Assembly: GCA_029573725.1 (NCBI GenBank)
Contig: JAKQDQ010000042.1
Span: forward strand, 188,777-252,776
Origin: Verrucomicrobiota bacterium
Lineage (GTDB): Bacteria; Verrucomicrobiota; Verrucomicrobiia; Limisphaerales; JADLHS01
Direction: 5' to 3'
Length of the DNA stretch: 64,000 nt
Shown here: piece by piece, positions 61,803-64,000 of the stretch
Layout of the letters: each line of letters begins with the position of its first letter
Numbering within the stretch: position 1 is the stretch's first letter
Notes under the pieces: model-generated
Databases searched by the model: none
What the model saw: only the letters and a program-made list of their open reading frames with translations
What the model was told of the DNA's origin: nothing
Made by a program: the position numbers and the translations under genes

Positions 61803-64000
61803 ATGAGGAGCACACTGGCTCAGACACAGACGATTCGGGTGACGCTGGCAAGACCGGCGCATGCTCCCGAAAATCCGTCGGGTCTGCCCGCACCGATCGC
61901 TCACCCGGAGTTTGCTCCATTGGTCTTGCCGGAACGCGTCGCACCCATCCAGCCGTCGCCCGCCGAACCGGAATGGCGGCACGGCTGGCCGGTGCCGTCC
62001 ACCATTTTGCCGCAGGCCGACCAGGCGCGTGCCTGCATTCAATTGCCCGAATTTGACGCGGACATTTTGGAACGGTGCCGGCACATCTCCGAGGGCTTTC
62101 CCCTGGCCGAGGCCGGGTGGCGCAGCGGGCGGCTCAAATCACCCGTGCCCGCCAGTTCCGACCTGCCCCACTTCGAGCGGGTATTCCGCCTGGCGGCGGA
62201 CCGGGCCGGATGTGAATCCGCAATTACCCGTCCGGACTATGAGGAATTGTTGATTTTGACGGCCTGGTTTTGCGTGCGTCCGAAGCAGGCGGGCTTTTTG
62301 AGTTCGTACCCCAAGGCACTGCTTTGTCCGCTGTCGCATGCCTCTCCGCCGGCGGCTTTGGCAACCTTGTCGCCCGCGCAACGGGCCACTTTTGCCCGCC
62401 GCGCGCCGGTTTACCTGCGCTACCTGCTGGGGCAAAAATTGGGGTTGCGCACCTGTGCCGATCTGGAAAACGCCGATTTGCGCCAGCTCCTGCGGCGCGC
62501 CGGATTCCGCCTGGTGCGCGCCAGTGCGATCCCCGAATTCGTCTATGCGGCCAGCACACGCGGCGAGGATCCGCCCATTCGCCCCTGGAAGCTGACCTTG
62601 CGGCAGGAGTTGACCGACGATCAGGCAGCGGATTTGTTGCTGCAAGCCGCGCTCTGGCAGGTCCAGTACGGCCTGCGTCTGGTGACGGTTTCCGACGGCG
62701 CACCCCACTGGAACATTGGGGCGTTCGAACGCACCGATTGGGAGGATGCATTCTTGTCCCTGGGCGTCAGAATCCCGCCGCGGTTTGCGCGCGCGAGCGG
62801 ATTGCTGGACTGGCGGGCGGTGTTGCGCAACTGCCTGGAGCGGATCGGAACGGGCAATCTTCCCGAAAGCGTGCTCGGCCGGACCACCGCCACACCCCAG
62901 CGGGTGCGTCATGATGACGAGCGGGCCATTTGGGATTGGGTGGATCGCACCGCGCGCGCCGTGCTGGATCGCGCCCGACGCGAAGCGCCGCAGCTGTTCA
63001 CCGCAGACGGCGGGTTGAATCACCGGCTGGCCCGGACGTTTCGTCCCTGGGCGCGGCTGTTTGAAGAAACCTCTCCGCAGATGCTGCGGCGGATGGGCGT
63101 TTCCGCCTTCACAGCCTTGCATCGGGTTGCGCCCGAATGGTTTGGTTGGGAGGCCGCGCAGCTCAAGCCGTGGGAACTGGAGCAGGAGTGTGGGAAGTGG
63201 AAGGGCGCGCGCGGCCGGGCGTTGTTGCGCAGCGCCTACGCCTTTGCGCTCCACGAGCAGGGGCTGGGCGAAATTGTCGGAACGGGCGACCAGGTGGCCT
63301 GGCGTTGCACCCTCGCACAATTTTTTTCATGGTCCGCGCAACGCCACAACGCCGGCGGCCGGGCCTATGATTTTCTGTATGCGCTGGCCAGCCGCCATGG
63401 GTTGACTCCCTTGCTGCGCCGGGAGATGACGCATACGGCCATGATTTCGCTGCTGGCGGGAATGAACCTGCACCGGGACCTTCCGCAGATCGAAAATTGC
63501 TGGGAGCTTTGTCTGCGCACCGCCCTGGAACGTCACGGGGGACAACTGGACGTGCGGCTGGTGCTGCCGGATTTGGCGCCGCTGCCGCTGCGGTTGCGGC
63601 GGGCGGTCATGGCGCCGCTGCCCTACCACTATCTCCATCCGGAGGTGCGACTGGTCCGCGATTTCGATCTGCGCATGGCGCAGGAAACCCACCGGAAACT
63701 GGAGGAAGTTCCGGGCTGGTGGGACGACGAACGCATCATCGGCACGCCGCTGCATGCGCGCGTTCAAGATCGCGCGGATCCCATTCAACCGGTTTTGCGC
63801 CGGTTGAACCCGGATGTTTGGCTGGGCATGTCGGCGCCGCCGGCGCGGTTTCACGCGCTGCGGCAGTTGCTCAGTGACCGCGCGGCGCTGGGCAGGGCCC
63901 ATGCGCCAACGACCTTGAGTGCCGCGGAAATCCGCAGCCTGTTGCGGTTGACTCTGGAGGGCGCCCTGGCCCACAGCAACGTGCTGCAGGTGGCGCACTC
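61803..64000 (+). CDS. large unrecognised protein, partial at the right edge
   Basis: An open frame from the ATG at 61803 to the window end: at least 732 codons with no stop. No signal peptide or membrane helix is obvious. The N-terminal 60 residues are Pro/Ala-rich, then mixed helical sequence such as L-P-E-F-D-A-D-I-L-E-R-C-R-H-I, Y-L-R-Y-L-L-G-Q-K-L-G-L-R-T and W-F-G-W-E-A-A-Q-L-K-P-W-E follows. Codon third positions look G/C-biased as in neighbouring genes, supporting real coding. A 12-codon minicistron (61768-61806) overlaps its ATG by ATGA, and a small palindrome GGTTG-CAG-CAACC (61790-61802) sits directly before the start. I do not recognise the family. Confidence 0.7.
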   Translation, partial: MRSTLAQTQTIRVTLARPAHAPENPSGLPAPIAHPEFAPLVLPERVAPIQPSPAEPEWRHGWPVPSTILPQADQARACIQLPEFDADILERCRHISEGFPLAEAGWRSGRLKSPVPASSDLPHFERVFRLAADRAGCESAITRPDYEELLILTAWFCVRPKQAGFLSSYPKALLCPLSHASPPAALATLSPAQRATFARRAPVYLRYLLGQKLGLRTCADLENADLRQLLRRAGFRLVRASAIPEFVYAASTRGEDPPIRPWKLTLRQELTDDQAADLLLQAALWQVQYGLRLVTVSDGAPHWNIGAFERTDWEDAFLSLGVRIPPRFARASGLLDWRAVLRNCLERIGTGNLPESVLGRTTATPQRVRHDDERAIWDWVDRTARAVLDRARREAPQLFTADGGLNHRLARTFRPWARLFEETSPQMLRRMGVSAFTALHRVAPEWFGWEAAQLKPWELEQECGKWKGARGRALLRSAYAFALHEQGLGEIVGTGDQVAWRCTLAQFFSWSAQRHNAGGRAYDFLYALASRHGLTPLLRREMTHTAMISLLAGMNLHRDLPQIENCWELCLRTALERHGGQLDVRLVLPDLAPLPLRLRRAVMAPLPYHYLHPEVRLVRDFDLRMAQETHRKLEEVPGWWDDERIIGTPLHARVQDRADPIQPVLRRLNPDVWLGMSAPPARFHALRQLLSDRAALGRAHAPTTLSAAEIRSLLRLTLEGALAHSNVLQVAH

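Noticed and set aside
62139-63320. 393-codon closed frame on the minus strand at the right edge
   Set aside because: The plus strand has a longer uninterrupted frame with normal amino acid composition. The minus frame is Gln/Arg/Pro-rich.

Overview
The window reads as chromosomal DNA of a GC-rich, Gram-negative-type bacterium, most likely a member of the Verrucomicrobiota (Pedosphaera/Limisphaera-like lineage). This is inferred from the mix of a pseudopilin/type II secretion cluster, a DUF1080 lipoprotein, a Tat-exported Gfo/Idh/MocA oxidoreductase next to a ThuA-domain protein, a TIGR03790-family protein, FG-GAP and LamG surface proteins, a DUF2723 (GT117) membrane protein with TPRs, and the C-terminal 'ESSTDL..W' module on exported proteins. 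No rRNA or marker tree could be run, so the assignment is an inference.

Layout. 0-3.1 kb: a translationally coupled minus-strand cluster of secretion platform and pseudopilin genes (gspF-H-I-J). 3.2-7.9 kb: larE, glnB (PII), an ABC-F ATPase and a PaaK-like adenylate-forming enzyme. 8-9.1 kb: a DUF1080 lipoprotein and tmRNA. 9.4-12.6 kb: DoxX, then glycerol facilitator and glycerol kinase. 13-16.5 kb: a large exported metallophosphoesterase. 16.9-17.2 kb: divergent tRNA-Phe and tRNA-Glu. 17.2-20.8 kb: a LeuC-type dehydratase, then Gfo/Idh and ThuA. 21-26.2 kb: two divergent large exported proteins. 26.3-30.4 kb: lspA-rluD, rplM-rpsI, a GNAT and argC. 30.4-33.6 kb: an AspT/YidE-type transporter and argJ. 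33.8-39.5 kb: a sensor kinase, an FG-GAP protein and a GH13 enzyme. 39.5-44.6 kb: an orphan GspF-like protein, thioredoxin, a Pro/Ala-rich membrane protein, a methyltransferase, a GT4 and a small exported protein. 44.8-47.7 kb: an accessory island holding vsr, an HNH endonuclease, a truncated C5 methyltransferase and repeat debris. 47.9-55.9 kb: mfd, terC, a Cys-rich lipoprotein, recF, a sigma-54 regulator and a class I glutamine amidotransferase. 56-61.6 kb: an ECF-like sigma factor, a single-pass membrane protein and a 1591-residue GT117/TPR protein in one overlapping operon. 61.8 kb to the right edge: a long unrecognised gene that runs off the window.

Most of the window is housekeeping plus exported proteins. 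The unusual parts are: (i) apparent in-frame insertions of short repeat DNA inside argJ and vsr; (ii) a decayed Dcm/HNH/Vsr restriction-modification locus; (iii) the sigma factor - membrane protein - GT117 operon; (iv) a probably leaderless PaaK-like gene; and (v) the large unrecognised gene at the right edge. Very long open frames antisense to real genes are common because of the base composition and were rejected.
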